A stretch of 64,000 nucleotides of DNA from Antarctobacter heliothermus (GCF_002237555.1 NZ_CP022540.1:1054001-1118000), one strand, 5' to 3'; shown: positions 35,414-44,736, counted from the stretch's first letter. A program made the numbers and translations. The notes: generated by a model not told the origin, from the letters alone.

Positions 35414-36076
35414 ATGAACTCCCCTATCCTCCAGCTTCTGGTTCTTGCCGGAATCGCCATTTTTCTCGTTCTGCGACTGCGGAGCGTGCTGGGCACCCGG
35501 GAGGGATTTGAAAAGCCACCGGCGCCCGCGCCGGCTGATGACCATCGTCGCGCCGCGCGCGACTTTGAGGTGATCGATGGTGGCCCCGACCACGACATCA
35601 TCGACCATGTCGCCGAAGACAGCGACGCCGCCCGCGCACTAGCCGCGATGAAGCGGGTCGAGCCCAGCTTTTCAGTGTCCGAATTTCTCTCTGGCGCGCG
35701 TGGTGCCTATGAGATGATCCTCATGGGGTTTGAACGCGGCGACATCGCCGGGTTGCGAACCTTTCTGGCGGATGATGTCTATGACACCTTCGCTGAGGTT
35801 GTCGAACAGCGCGAACAGCAGGGCCTAACGATCGAGGCGGAATTTGTCGGCGTGCGGGAACTGACCCTTGCCGATGCCAGTTTTGATGACGCGTCCGGTC
35901 TTGCCGAGGTGACGGTACGCTATGTCGGGGAACTGACCTCTGTGGTGAAAAACGCCAACGGTGAGGTGATCGAAGGATCTACCAGCGCCGTCAAACGGCA
36001 AAAGGACATCTGGACCTTTGCCCGCACTATGGGCGCCGATGATCCCAACTGGCAGCTTGTCGCTACGGACGAATGA
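35414..36076 (+). CDS. Tim44-domain membrane-anchored protein
   Basis: A 220-residue protein with one N-terminal membrane span (ILQLLVLAGIAIFLVLRL, residues ~5-22), a proline- and charge-rich linker, and a Tim44-like domain from about residue 75 (FLSGARGAYEMILMGFERGD, LADDVYDTF, VRYVGELTSVVKN). Bacterial Tim44-domain proteins are inner-membrane proteins of unclear function, related to the mitochondrial import motor subunit. ATG 35414 follows GAGGTG. It overlaps mltA by four bases and shares an operon with mltA and an Smr gene. Its divergent neighbours fxsA and secB also concern the envelope and export. Confidence 0.88.
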   Translation: MNSPILQLLVLAGIAIFLVLRLRSVLGTREGFEKPPAPAPADDHRRAARDFEVIDGGPDHDIIDHVAEDSDAARALAAMKRVEPSFSVSEFLSGARGAYEMILMGFERGDIAGLRTFLADDVYDTFAEVVEQREQQGLTIEAEFVGVRELTLADASFDDASGLAEVTVRYVGELTSVVKNANGEVIEGSTSAVKRQKDIWTFARTMGADDPNWQLVATDE

Positions 36077-37113
36077 TCAGAGTCTTCCTTGCAGCGTTTC
36101 TTGCCATATACATCATGACCGGCCCCGCCTCCTCTGAGACGGGGCCGAGTTATGAAATCCTGGCTTTTGACGATCTGCATGGATGGGCGGAAGATGATCA
36201 TGCCGCTGCTCTGACCGCATTTCTGGAAACGTGTCGCGATCTGGATGATCCCGACTGGGCCGCGCTGTGCGGGTTGGCACGGGAAACAGAGGATGCGCGT
36301 GGATTTTTTGAACTGCTGTTCCGGCCGGTTCTGATCAGCGACGGCGAAGAGATGCTTTTTACCGGCTATTTCGAACCGGAACTGAGCGGCTCTCCGTATC
36401 GAACCGCAACCTATCGCTACCCAGTCTATCAGATGCCCCCAGAGGCAAAACGCAGCCGGCCGTGGCTGACACGACGGCAGATCCTGACGTCAGGCGTGAT
36501 GGATGGCAGGGGGCTGGAAATCGCCTGGGTCGATGACCCGGTCGAGCTGTTTTTTCTGCAGATTCAAGGCTCTGGCCGGATCATTTTCCCGGATGGCCGG
36601 ATGATCCGTGTCGGCTATGGCGGGGCCAACGGCCATCCCTATCGGTCCATCGGGCGTGAATTGGTGCGGCGCGGGATTTACCGGGCGCATCAGGTCTCGA
36701 TGCAGGTGATCCGCAACTGGGTTGATCGCAATCCCGATATCGGGGACGAACTGTTGTACCACAACGCCGCCTATGTCTTTTTCCGCGAAGTCAGTGAGGT
36801 TCCTGCCGAAAAGGGGCCATTGGGGGCGATGAACAGGTCGATTACGACTTTGCGTTCTATCGCTGTTGATCCACGGTACACACCGCTTGGCGCGCCGGTC
36901 TGGATCGAAAAGGCGGGCAGGGATCCAATCAACCGCCTGATGATCGCACAGGACACAGGGTCAGCCATCAAGGGCGCGCAACGGGCCGATATCTTTTATG
37001 GCACTGGCGACGAGGCTGGCCGCGTTGCCGGAGCGATCAAGGACTCAGGCCGCATGGTTGTGCTGATGCCGATTCAGCGTGCGTACGCCCTTTTGCCGGA
37101 TGAGGGCCTATGA
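36073..37113 (+). CDS. mltA: Membrane-bound lytic murein transglycosylase A
   Basis: MltA cleaves the glycan strand of peptidoglycan, leaving 1,6-anhydromuramic ends. The 346-residue protein has an N-terminal signal peptide (MIRVFLAAFLAIYIMTGPASS) without a lipobox cysteine, so it may be periplasmic rather than a lipoprotein as in E. coli. The MltA domain includes FTGYFEPELSGS near residue 100 and FLQIQGSGRI near 160. The C-terminal 3D domain holds the catalytic aspartate in IAQDTGSAIKGAQRADIFYG near 295. It overlaps the Tim44-domain gene and the Smr gene by four bases each. Confidence 0.93.
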   Translation: MIRVFLAAFLAIYIMTGPASSETGPSYEILAFDDLHGWAEDDHAAALTAFLETCRDLDDPDWAALCGLARETEDARGFFELLFRPVLISDGEEMLFTGYFEPELSGSPYRTATYRYPVYQMPPEAKRSRPWLTRRQILTSGVMDGRGLEIAWVDDPVELFFLQIQGSGRIIFPDGRMIRVGYGGANGHPYRSIGRELVRRGIYRAHQVSMQVIRNWVDRNPDIGDELLYHNAAYVFFREVSEVPAEKGPLGAMNRSITTLRSIAVDPRYTPLGAPVWIEKAGRDPINRLMIAQDTGSAIKGAQRADIFYGTGDEAGRVAGAIKDSGRMVVLMPIQRAYALLPDEGL

Positions 37114-37709
37114 CCCGGCGGCGCAAGTTGCGCCCCGAAGAGCAAGAGCTCTGGCGGCAGGTCGCGCGCACAGCGAATCCTTTGCACAAGCGGTCTGCCC
37201 AAAAAGCAATGGAACCGGGCGAGGGTCCAAAACCGTTGCCGCCGAAAAACTCCGTACCGCGTGACCCGCTGTCGCCTTTTGCGTTGGGGGAACGGTCTCT
37301 GCCGCGCACCCAGACCCATGTGCTTCCAAAGACCAGCGCCGACCATCTGCATGACACCCCGGTGCGCATGGATGCCAAGGCGTTTACCCGGCTAAAGCGT
37401 GGCAAGCTGGACCCGGAGGCACGGATTGATCTGCACGGCATGACTGTGGATCGTGCGCATGGCGCATTGATCCATTTCATCCTGAACGCACAGGCGCGCG
37501 GTGCGCGACTTGTCCTTGTGATCACGGGCAAGGGGCAACGCGAAGACCCTTATGACCCGATGCCCCGTCGGCGTGGCGTGCTCAAGTCACAGGCCCCAAT
37601 GTGGTTGCAGATGCCGCCGCTGTCCGGTGCGGTGTTACAGGTGTCACCCGCGCATCGCAAACACGGCGGTGATGGGGCCTACTATGTCTATTTACGTCGC
37701 CGCAGGTAA
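37110..37709 (+). CDS. Smr-domain protein
   Basis: A 199-residue protein. The first ~95 residues are basic and poorly conserved. The Smr domain (~100-195) contains the IDLHGMTVDRAHGAL motif (DLHGMT) near residue 107 and LVLVITGKG near 132, followed by the conserved SPAHRKHGGDGAYYVYLRR end. Stand-alone Smr proteins are thought to be nucleic-acid endonucleases related to the MutS2 C terminus; the E. coli homologues act in ribosome rescue. It ends the Tim44-mltA-smr operon and converges on an MFS gene. Confidence 0.88.
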   Translation: MTRRRKLRPEEQELWRQVARTANPLHKRSAQKAMEPGEGPKPLPPKNSVPRDPLSPFALGERSLPRTQTHVLPKTSADHLHDTPVRMDAKAFTRLKRGKLDPEARIDLHGMTVDRAHGALIHFILNAQARGARLVLVITGKGQREDPYDPMPRRRGVLKSQAPMWLQMPPLSGAVLQVSPAHRKHGGDGAYYVYLRRRR

Positions 37710-37714
37710 GCGCG

Positions 37715-38926
37715 CTACAGCATGCGCCGCGCCCGGCTGACGCCGATCCAGGTCATGGCAGAGGCAAAGGCGAAATAGACCGCGACGCCGATGTATTGTG
37801 TTTCGATCCCCACGCCGACATCGATCAGTACACCCGTGATCCCTGGTCCCAAGGCTGATCCCAGAACCATCACGGCCGCTGCCATCGCCTTGATCGCGCC
37901 TAGATTGCGGGTGCCGTAGAACTCTGCCCAAAACGCATTGGGCAAAGTTTGGTTCGCGCCTGTGGTCATAGCGACGAACAGCAGCCCAACCAGAGTCCAA
38001 CCCAGTGATCCGCCCAAGGCAAAGCAGGAAAACCCTACAATCATGGGCAGTTGCGACCACGGGATCAGTCGCCCGGTGCCAACACGGTCCAGCAGGCCGC
38101 CCGCAACCACCATCGCGCCAACCGCGGCTGCCGTATAGACAGGAAAAAGAGTGGCTAGCTCTAGGTGGGTCCAGCCTTTGACCTCGGCGAAATGAACCTG
38201 CTGAAAGAAAAAGGCAGTGTTGAATGCCGAAGGCCCCAATAGCGCAGGTATCATGAACCAAAACAGATAGTGCCGCAGAACCTCTGGTCGCCGCCAATGA
38301 CGTTGCTCCATTCCCACCGAATGATCGGTTTCCGCATGGCTTTGCGGGGTTCGTTCATGGGTCAATAGCATCAGTAGTAGCGGTACAGCCAGCAAACTGA
38401 CGCAGGCCACTGCTACCCATAGCCAGCGCCAGTCCATCACCAGCATCAGTGAAACAGAACCCACCGGCAACGCGGCCTCGCCTAGGGCAAATCCCAAACC
38501 GGCAACCGACAGTGCCTTGCCCCGCGTGGCGACAAACCAGCGCGACATGGACACAACGGCGATATGACTGGCCATGCCTTGGCCGCAAAACCGGAGCGCA
38601 AAGATCACAAATGGCAGCAGGGCGGCCCAAGTGTTCAGCGCCATGAACAGGCAAGACGCCGCCAGCAAGGTTAAAACCACCGCCCCGATCGCCCGCGTGC
38701 GGAATTGGTCCGTCAGCGCACCGGCCCAGATCATCAACGCCGCAGAGGCACTGGTGCCGATCGTATAGATGCCACCCCATTGCCCATGGCTGAGGTCAAA
38801 CTCTGCGCGGATCTCTCCGGCAAAGATCGAGATGAAAAAAGTCTGGCCGAAGCTCGACAGGAACGTGAGCAGCGCTCCGGCCGACAGCCAGCGCGCATTT
38901 TCGGCGAGAAAGCGAAAGACACCCAT
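37715..38926 (-). CDS. MFS transporter
   Basis: A 403-residue major facilitator with about twelve hydrophobic segments in two halves, a central hydrophilic loop near residues 190-220 (MLLTHERTPQSHAETDHSVGM) and glycine-rich spans such as FCGQGMASHIAV. It resembles the monocarboxylate/oxalate-formate-like group in overall pattern (fully intact, no charged motif loss seen), but the substrate cannot be assigned. It is a single gene facing the Smr gene, with a Wza-like gene upstream on the same strand beyond a 59-base gap. Confidence 0.85.
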   Translation of the reverse strand: MGVFRFLAENARWLSAGALLTFLSSFGQTFFISIFAGEIRAEFDLSHGQWGGIYTIGTSASAALMIWAGALTDQFRTRAIGAVVLTLLAASCLFMALNTWAALLPFVIFALRFCGQGMASHIAVVSMSRWFVATRGKALSVAGLGFALGEAALPVGSVSLMLVMDWRWLWVAVACVSLLAVPLLLMLLTHERTPQSHAETDHSVGMEQRHWRRPEVLRHYLFWFMIPALLGPSAFNTAFFFQQVHFAEVKGWTHLELATLFPVYTAAAVGAMVVAGGLLDRVGTGRLIPWSQLPMIVGFSCFALGGSLGWTLVGLLFVAMTTGANQTLPNAFWAEFYGTRNLGAIKAMAAAVMVLGSALGPGITGVLIDVGVGIETQYIGVAVYFAFASAMTWIGVSRARRML

Positions 38927-38985
38927 GTCTCGCCCCTGTCTCGCTTTGTGTGGAATGGGGGCGCGTGATCCGCGCCCTTGGTCAA

Positions 38986-40125
38986 TCAGTTTGCAATGGC
39001 TCCGGCCTGGGCCGAGGCGCCCAGAACTGCGCCAATCAGCCTAAACACGGTCTGTGCAGAGGTGATCGGGCTTTCGGTGGCAAGCAATGTGTCGCCGGGA
39101 TGGATCTGAAACTTGCGCGCGGCAAACAGCCCGTCTGCGCTGGTCAGGTCAAGCGTAAAGACAACTTGTTGCATCTTGGGTCCATAGCCGTCGGGGCGGA
39201 TCACTTCCGCAGGATATTCGCGCAGGACCAGCACCCCCTTGGGATCTGCGCGGGTATCAGACAGGCCGCCCATCAGGGATACTGCCTCAAGCGCGGTTAG
39301 ATAATCCTTGGGGAAATAGATCAGGTTTTCGATGCCGCTGGCGCCCAGCGCGGTAAAGCTGCGCTCATCGGCCTCGATGATCACGGTGTCGCGGGGCTGC
39401 AGCAAAGCGTTCTTTGATCCATCTGCAAAAAGCTGTTCGGCGGAAATCTCGTACGTTTTGGACCCCCGCAGGAGACGCACGCGCGGGTTGCGTATGTCAG
39501 GTACAACGCCGCCAGCATCTGCCAGCAGGTTGAGAACCTTATAGTTCCGCGATGGCATTGGATAGGCACCGGGCTTGCCAACGCCGCCGACAACATCAAC
39601 CGCATGATCGCGGCCCTGTTGCAGGCTCAACTGAACCTGAGCTGACGGTAGGATCGGCTCCAGCCGTTGCTGGATCTTTTCCCGTGCCCCGGTGGCGGTC
39701 AGGCCGCGAATGCCAACCTTGTTGACATAGGGCAGAAAGATCGAGCCTTGCGCATCGACCTCAACCCCTTTGATTTCGTTAAAGCGCTGGCCCGGATTGG
39801 TCAGAAGAGAGTTGTCCTGGCTGTCCCAAATCGTGATATCCACGCGGTCGCCAGTACGGATCACGGAGGAATTGCTGCCGTGACTGGTCAACGGCCAGTG
39901 ATTGTGCCCTTGCCCGCCGGCCTGCGCCCAAGAGGCAAGGCCGGGGACATTGGCGCGTGTCACTTCGATGACCTGAAAGGTCGGATTGTCTGCATCCTGC
40001 TGACGCAACACTTCGGATTGAACGGCAGCACCGCGTGGCAGGCTGCAGGCCGTCAGCGTCAGGACAGCAACAAACAGGGTAATCAGTCTCAATTTACCAG
40101 ACACTCCAGTCCCCCAACCGGTCAT
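38986..40125 (-). CDS. Wza-like polysaccharide export lipoprotein
   Basis: A 379-residue outer-membrane exporter of the polysaccharide biosynthesis/export family. A lipoprotein signal is present (LITLFVAVLTLTAC, cleaved before the cysteine near residue 28). The poly_export domain follows with IRTGDRVDITIWDSQDN near residue 90 and GSIFLPYVNKVGIRGLT, then SLBB repeats (VDVVGGVGKPGAYPMPSR; VIIEADERSFTALGASG). It should form the outer-membrane channel of an exopolysaccharide pathway. No Wzc-like kinase or Wzx/Wzy gene is in the window. ATG 40125 follows AGAAAG; GTG 40131 is an alternative. It is divergent from the epimerase and sugar-transferase genes. Confidence 0.9.
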   Translation of the reverse strand: MTGWGTGVSGKLRLITLFVAVLTLTACSLPRGAAVQSEVLRQQDADNPTFQVIEVTRANVPGLASWAQAGGQGHNHWPLTSHGSNSSVIRTGDRVDITIWDSQDNSLLTNPGQRFNEIKGVEVDAQGSIFLPYVNKVGIRGLTATGAREKIQQRLEPILPSAQVQLSLQQGRDHAVDVVGGVGKPGAYPMPSRNYKVLNLLADAGGVVPDIRNPRVRLLRGSKTYEISAEQLFADGSKNALLQPRDTVIIEADERSFTALGASGIENLIYFPKDYLTALEAVSLMGGLSDTRADPKGVLVLREYPAEVIRPDGYGPKMQQVVFTLDLTSADGLFAARKFQIHPGDTLLATESPITSAQTVFRLIGAVLGASAQAGAIAN

Positions 40126-40198
40126 TGACACTTTCTAGCGCCTTGTTCCGCTGATAGACAATCTGACGGTCGAAAGAAAGCGTTATGAGGTCCGGACC

Positions 40199-41044
40199 GT
40201 GGCAGGAACACTGCAAATCCGAAGCGTTCTATTATTGGGCGCGAGTGGAAAACTCGGTCGCATGGTCCGAACCTTGTGGCGACCAGAGGCCTTTTCCGTG
40301 GTTCCGGTGATGCGTTCCAGCCCGTTGGTAGCCGGGGATGTGCAATGGGCACCCGGCGATAGGCCGCCCGGTGTCCCCGGGGTTACGGCGGTCGTCGCAC
40401 TTTGGGGTGTCACGCCGGGTCCGGGTCGCACCCTGACCGACAATACACGGCTGGCGCTTTCGGCGATGGAGCTTGGGGCTGCGCTGGGTGCGGATATGGT
40501 GGTGCATTGTTCCAGTGCGGCTGTCTACCGGCCTGACCCAAAACCTATCCCCGAAACCGCGCCACCTGATCCTGCGTCCGAGTACGGTCTAGCAAAGCAT
40601 GACATGGAACGGGCAATTTTCGCCCATCGGATTCAGGGAGGACCACGGCAGGTGGTGTTGCGTATCGGGAATGTTGCTGGTGCCGACAGTCTCTTTGCCA
40701 ATTTGAGCTTGGGGGGCCGCATCCTGCTTGACCGGTTTCCTGACGGGTCTGGCCCGATGCGCAGCTACATCGCACCGGGGGATCTGGTTCGGGTGATCGA
40801 GACCCTTATTCAGGCGCCGGACGCTGATGGAATCTATAACGTCAGCGCCGCTCGACCGACCGCAATGGCAGAGATTGCCGGCGCGTGCCAAGCACATATT
40901 GATTGGCGGGGCGCGCCCGAAGGGGCCGCGCAAATGGTCTGGCTGGATACCAGCCGTCTGGATAGTTTGGTGTCCTTGCCGGCAGATGCACACAAAGGCG
41001 CGCATCTTGTCCAAGGCGCGCGGGACAGTGGGGTTTGGACGTGA
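40199..41044 (+). CDS. NAD-dependent epimerase/dehydratase family protein
   Basis: A 281-residue extended SDR. The cofactor loop reads LLLGASGKLGRMV near residues 10-22. HCSSAAVYRP near 102 holds the serine, and SEYGLAKHDMER near 130 holds the YxxxK catalytic pair. It resembles sugar-nucleotide epimerases or reductases but is shorter than UDP-glucose 4-epimerase. The start is GTG 40199 with GAGG eight bases upstream. The stop overlaps the start of the sugar transferase (GTGA), so the two are coupled, which suggests that it makes the sugar nucleotide used by that transferase. Confidence 0.85.
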   Translation: MAGTLQIRSVLLLGASGKLGRMVRTLWRPEAFSVVPVMRSSPLVAGDVQWAPGDRPPGVPGVTAVVALWGVTPGPGRTLTDNTRLALSAMELGAALGADMVVHCSSAAVYRPDPKPIPETAPPDPASEYGLAKHDMERAIFAHRIQGGPRQVVLRIGNVAGADSLFANLSLGGRILLDRFPDGSGPMRSYIAPGDLVRVIETLIQAPDADGIYNVSAARPTAMAEIAGACQAHIDWRGAPEGAAQMVWLDTSRLDSLVSLPADAHKGAHLVQGARDSGVWT

Positions 41045-41673
41045 ACCTGAATCGCAAGTTATTGTATCTTTTGGATTTTCTTTATGCTGTTGGTCTGACG
41101 ATCCTGATTTCGCCGCTTATCGTCTATGTTGCCTATGTTGTTTGGCGCAACGATGGCTGGCCCATCATCTACAAATCTGAACGGATGCGCAGCCCGGATC
41201 GAGCCTTTATGTTGTGGAAGTTCCGGACCATGAAACGCGACCCTTCGGATTCTGGTGTCACGGGTCCCTCGAAGTCAGCCCGGATCACACCGACAGGGGT
41301 CTGGCTGCGGCGAAAACGGCTGGATGAATTGCCCCAACTCTGGAACATCCTGCGCGGTGACATGAGCTTTGTCGGACCCCGTGCCCCTCTTCGTCGCTAC
41401 GTTGAAAAATTTCCCGAGATTTATGCAGAGGTCCTGAAAGAACGGCCCGGTGTGACGGGGATGGCCTCGATGGCCTTTCACCGGACCGAAGAGCGGCTGC
41501 TGTCAAAAACCAAGACGGCAGAAGAGACCGAGACAGTCTATTGTCAGCGCTGCATCCCTCGGAAGGCGCGGCTAGATTTGCTATATGCGAAACGGCGCAA
41601 CCCCTGCACGGATCAGCGGCTAATGTGGGCAACTGTGTTTAAGAATGTAACGATGCACCGGCGCCGCCGTTGA
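41041..41673 (+). CDS. Initiating sugar-phosphate transferase (bacterial sugar transferase family)
   Basis: A 210-residue enzyme of the polyprenol-phosphate hexose-1-phosphate transferase family, which starts polysaccharide repeat units on undecaprenyl phosphate. A single N-terminal re-entrant helix (LDFLYAVGLTILISPLIVY) is followed by the catalytic core with YKSERM, FRTM, GVWLRRKRLDELPQLWNIL (with the catalytic DE pair) and GDMSFVGPRAPL, then ERPGVTGMA. It lacks the multi-span N-terminal domain of WbaP, so it is a minimal PglC-like form. The start is GTG 41041. A hairpin overlaps its stop codon. Confidence 0.9.
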   Translation: MNLNRKLLYLLDFLYAVGLTILISPLIVYVAYVVWRNDGWPIIYKSERMRSPDRAFMLWKFRTMKRDPSDSGVTGPSKSARITPTGVWLRRKRLDELPQLWNILRGDMSFVGPRAPLRRYVEKFPEIYAEVLKERPGVTGMASMAFHRTEERLLSKTKTAEETETVYCQRCIPRKARLDLLYAKRRNPCTDQRLMWATVFKNVTMHRRRR

Positions 41674-41685
41674 GCTTCAACGGCG
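41665..41685. terminator. Bidirectional hairpin overlapping two stop codons
   Basis: CGCCGTTGA (41665-41673) pairs with TCAACGGCG (41677-41685) around a GCT loop. The plus-strand arm ends with the stop codon of the sugar transferase, and the other arm starts with the stop codon of yjbF on the opposite strand. It can serve as a terminator for both convergent genes. Confidence 0.7.
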
Positions 41686-42357
41686 CAACACTTGCGTAAC
41701 TAGATAGCCAAGATCCGGACCCGCCCACTGACGCCCGCTGAAGACATATCCATCCGCACCAACAACATAGGTATTGGTGAAATCAGAAGAAACACCATCG
41801 GCGGCGGTGCATTTGGCTGTCACCACCTGCCCACTGGTCTGCACCAAACCGGCAGCGACGGGTACGGTTGCCCCGGTCGTTGTATAGCAGGAATAGCGGC
41901 GCACCAAGGTCACGTCCTCAGGTGTCAAAAAGCGCATATCATAGCTGACCCGACCTTCAGACCGTGTTTGGATACGGTGCAGAAGTTGGATTTCGTCGGA
42001 CGACATGAGATCGCCAGCCAGACCACGGGTCGACACAAGCAGTCCGCCGCGCAGGACAATCACTTGGCGGGCCGCGTTGCCGTAGGTTTGAAAGGGTCCG
42101 TTGCGCTGAATATCCTGAAGAAGGGTCTGCGACTTGCTCGATTCAATCTCGACCAAGAAGACGGATGAGGTCGTCGCCCCCAAAGCCTGGGCAATCTGCT
42201 GTGTTGTTAGTGGCTTAGGCTGTGTTTTCTTGGCAAAGATCGCCTTGGGCAGTTGCCGCATGAATGCAGACGTGTCCTGGTTCTTGGTGCCACAGGACAC
42301 CAGCGCCAAAGCGGCGGTCAGGGCAAGGCCAATGCGAGTGAAGTTGCGCAGGGTCAT
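41677..42357 (-). CDS. yjbF: YjbF/GfcB-family lipoprotein
   Basis: A 226-residue lipoprotein. The signal peptide ends at the lipobox ALVSC near residue 22. The rest matches the YjbF/GfcB family, made mostly of beta strands (ARQVIVLRGGLLVSTRGLAGDLM near 95; YVFSGRQWAGPDLGYLVTQVLRR at the C terminus). In E. coli the yjbEFGH operon is needed for an exopolysaccharide, and GfcB belongs to the group 4 capsule operon. It overlaps yjbH by four bases (ATGA). No yjbE or yjbG gene is present here. Confidence 0.85.
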   Translation of the reverse strand: MTLRNFTRIGLALTAALALVSCGTKNQDTSAFMRQLPKAIFAKKTQPKPLTTQQIAQALGATTSSVFLVEIESSKSQTLLQDIQRNGPFQTYGNAARQVIVLRGGLLVSTRGLAGDLMSSDEIQLLHRIQTRSEGRVSYDMRFLTPEDVTLVRRYSCYTTTGATVPVAAGLVQTSGQVVTAKCTAADGVSSDFTNTYVVGADGYVFSGRQWAGPDLGYLVTQVLRR

Positions 42358-44504
42358 CGCCAGAACCTTCCCCAGGAATTGACTACGTCCGGTTTGTGGT
42401 AGTCCCGAACCTGTTCATAGAGACGTCCGTTGACGTTCAGACGCGCGCCACCATCGCGTGACAGCGACTGAATGACGACATCGTTGCGGCGACGCGATGG
42501 TTGACCAAAGAAACTTGCCAGCGGCAAGGTAAAGCGGATGCCTTTGTCAAACGAACCTTCGCCGAAGTCGTCGAAGGATGCGTCGGTGAACGTGGCGTAA
42601 GCCCCGATGCGCCAACCGTTTGCGAACTCGCGGTCTAGCGCAATTGTACCACCGTAGTCGCCCGCTAGGTAACGGCCGACGTCGAGCTGACCATGAAAAC
42701 CGTTTCCGAAGGCATAGTATGCAGAAACATGTCCGTTGACGTTAGGGATCTCGCGCTTTGCCCCGGTGACAGGATCGACGGTTGTCATCGACTGGAATCC
42801 GAATAGCTGATCAAAGTCGCGGCGTTGGATGTAGTTGACCTCGGCACCAACGGCGAGGCGGCTGGTAGCCGGCTTCCACAGCAATTCGGCGGAGAGGCCG
42901 CCGTACATCTGTTCCAGATAACCGACCGTTACGCGTGAGTAGACGTTTTTGGCAGGCCGTCCATAATGTGCCAGCTGAAGATATTCGATCGCCGGATCGC
43001 CTTGGGCCGAATACTGGGCGTTGTCCGTGCGAACGCGCGGTAGGTTCGATTCATCTAGCCGCTTTACCTGATCAAGGTTGCCGTTAAGCTTTTTGGTGAC
43101 AGACCCGCTTAGGATTAGGCTGGGCGTGATTTCTAGGTCGGCAGCGGCGCGCAAGCCGACATCAGCGCGGACCGGGTTGTCCGGGTCAAAAACCGAGAGC
43201 TGAAGATAGGGAGAGACCGACCAAGTGAATTTCGGGTAGATGCCTTGATCCGGTGGCGGTGCCTGCTGAAAGCCGTCTGCGAACACGGTCCGCGCCAGCA
43301 TTTCATTGGCAGCATCATGCTCCAGCCGTTCCAGATCGGACCGGCGGAACGTAACAGAGGACATCGCCATGCCATTGACCACTGGCACAATCTCGAACAC
43401 CTCGACCGATGCGGGCAACGCGCGGGTCATGGCCCGTGCCATGCGGCCAAATGCCTGCGAGGGCGCGCCGTAACGCGGGTTGACCATACGGATGGTGACG
43501 CGATTGCTTTGCAGGTCGACGGCTTCGACCTCCAGCCCTTCCTTGGCGGCGAGCTGTTTCAGAGAGGCTTTGGCGGACGTGGATCGCTGTGGGTCCAGCG
43601 TCCATCCCAGATCAGCGGCGGCACCCGGTGCGCGCGGCGCAACCGGAAGGCCGGATGGTTCTGATCCACCGGGAATGCCGACTGTTTTGGGGTTGGTCAC
43701 AAAAGTCAATTGAGCGCCGACTTCGGTCCCCAGAATGTGGTAGACCGATAGCTGTCCCCCATTCTTGAACCGGTAATCTACGCCAAAGTTCCACGGGCTG
43801 GACTTGTCGAGGCCGCCAAGCTGCACCTCGCGGGTGTAATTGTCCGAAGAATATTCCAGCTTGAGGTTGAGCCGGTCGTGGGGTGCGTAGGACACCCCGC
43901 CAAATGCAGCGACATCGCCCCGAAAGAAACGATCAATCTCGGGCAGTCCGCCCGTTCCGGTAAATCCGCCCGGTCGTGTGCCCGTTGTGGCAAAAGGACT
44001 GTGTGACCCGTAGCGACCCCAACCAAAACCGCCGGTGAACTTGAGTCCAGGGCTCAGTGTTTTGGTCGCAACAAGGTACTCACCACTATATATGCCGGTT
44101 CCGATGAAATCCTTGAGACCAACGACAACCGAAGGTCGGCGGTCGGTTTCGGTCAGCAACTGATATCGCAGATCAAAGCTGCGGTCGAAAAGCGTGCTTG
44201 TTCCGCCGTTAAGAAAGTTCTCGATCGCGGAATAGCGAAAACTGCCCGACAAGCGCGGCAGAATCTGGAAGTAGAGCGTTGAACGGGATGTGCCGCTCAG
44301 GTTGGCATAGGTTCCGGCCAGCGTCGCGTCCGGTGGTACCTCTGCCGTAGGCATGTCGACCAAGCCGGGAGAGCCGTACAGGTTGTACGATACACGGTCA
44401 CGCACGTCTTCCGCATTCAAGGCGCTGCCTAACGCGGTCAAGAACGTACCCGCCAGCGCAAAGCGCCGTACGAGGGCCGATTTTCTGTTTTGAAAACCTG
44501 CCAT
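42354..44504 (-). CDS. yjbH: YjbH-family outer-membrane protein
   Basis: A 716-residue exported protein. After a signal peptide (ALAGTFLTALGSALNA, near residues 14-31), NLYGSPGLVDMPTAEVPPD near 45 is the typical start of YjbH/GfcD proteins. The sequence is rich in alternating aromatic-hydrophobic beta strands through both halves, consistent with an outer-membrane barrel, with a small globular insert at about 310-390 (LKQLAAKEGLEVEAVDLQ). It is thought to work with YjbF in exopolysaccharide secretion. ATG 44504 has GAGGTGGGG upstream; GTG 44513 is possible. It is the first gene of the yjbH-yjbF unit. Confidence 0.88.
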   Translation of the reverse strand: MAGFQNRKSALVRRFALAGTFLTALGSALNAEDVRDRVSYNLYGSPGLVDMPTAEVPPDATLAGTYANLSGTSRSTLYFQILPRLSGSFRYSAIENFLNGGTSTLFDRSFDLRYQLLTETDRRPSVVVGLKDFIGTGIYSGEYLVATKTLSPGLKFTGGFGWGRYGSHSPFATTGTRPGGFTGTGGLPEIDRFFRGDVAAFGGVSYAPHDRLNLKLEYSSDNYTREVQLGGLDKSSPWNFGVDYRFKNGGQLSVYHILGTEVGAQLTFVTNPKTVGIPGGSEPSGLPVAPRAPGAAADLGWTLDPQRSTSAKASLKQLAAKEGLEVEAVDLQSNRVTIRMVNPRYGAPSQAFGRMARAMTRALPASVEVFEIVPVVNGMAMSSVTFRRSDLERLEHDAANEMLARTVFADGFQQAPPPDQGIYPKFTWSVSPYLQLSVFDPDNPVRADVGLRAAADLEITPSLILSGSVTKKLNGNLDQVKRLDESNLPRVRTDNAQYSAQGDPAIEYLQLAHYGRPAKNVYSRVTVGYLEQMYGGLSAELLWKPATSRLAVGAEVNYIQRRDFDQLFGFQSMTTVDPVTGAKREIPNVNGHVSAYYAFGNGFHGQLDVGRYLAGDYGGTIALDREFANGWRIGAYATFTDASFDDFGEGSFDKGIRFTLPLASFFGQPSRRRNDVVIQSLSRDGGARLNVNGRLYEQVRDYHKPDVVNSWGRFWR

Positions 44505-44736
44505 GGTCCCCACCTCGTTGCCACTTCTGTTTCTGAGTACTTGCTACCGACTTCGGATGGCCCTGTCCATTCGATGAAGGCGCTGGATGGCCCGTTGTGT
44601 GATAATCGGCACGCCTGCGCTGGGTTGTCCGCATAATGCGCCTTGTACGCTGCTTTAACCGAACATTTTTAATCGTTAAGCGCGTGGTAATCGGCGGCGC
44701 GCTAGACCTGTCTCGGGTGAGAGAAAGGTGGGAAAG

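Noticed and set aside
44655..44679. Three TTAA motifs upstream of motB
   Set aside because: Their spacings (14 and 7 bases between starts) do not match the 11-base spacing of a CtrA box, so no site is called.
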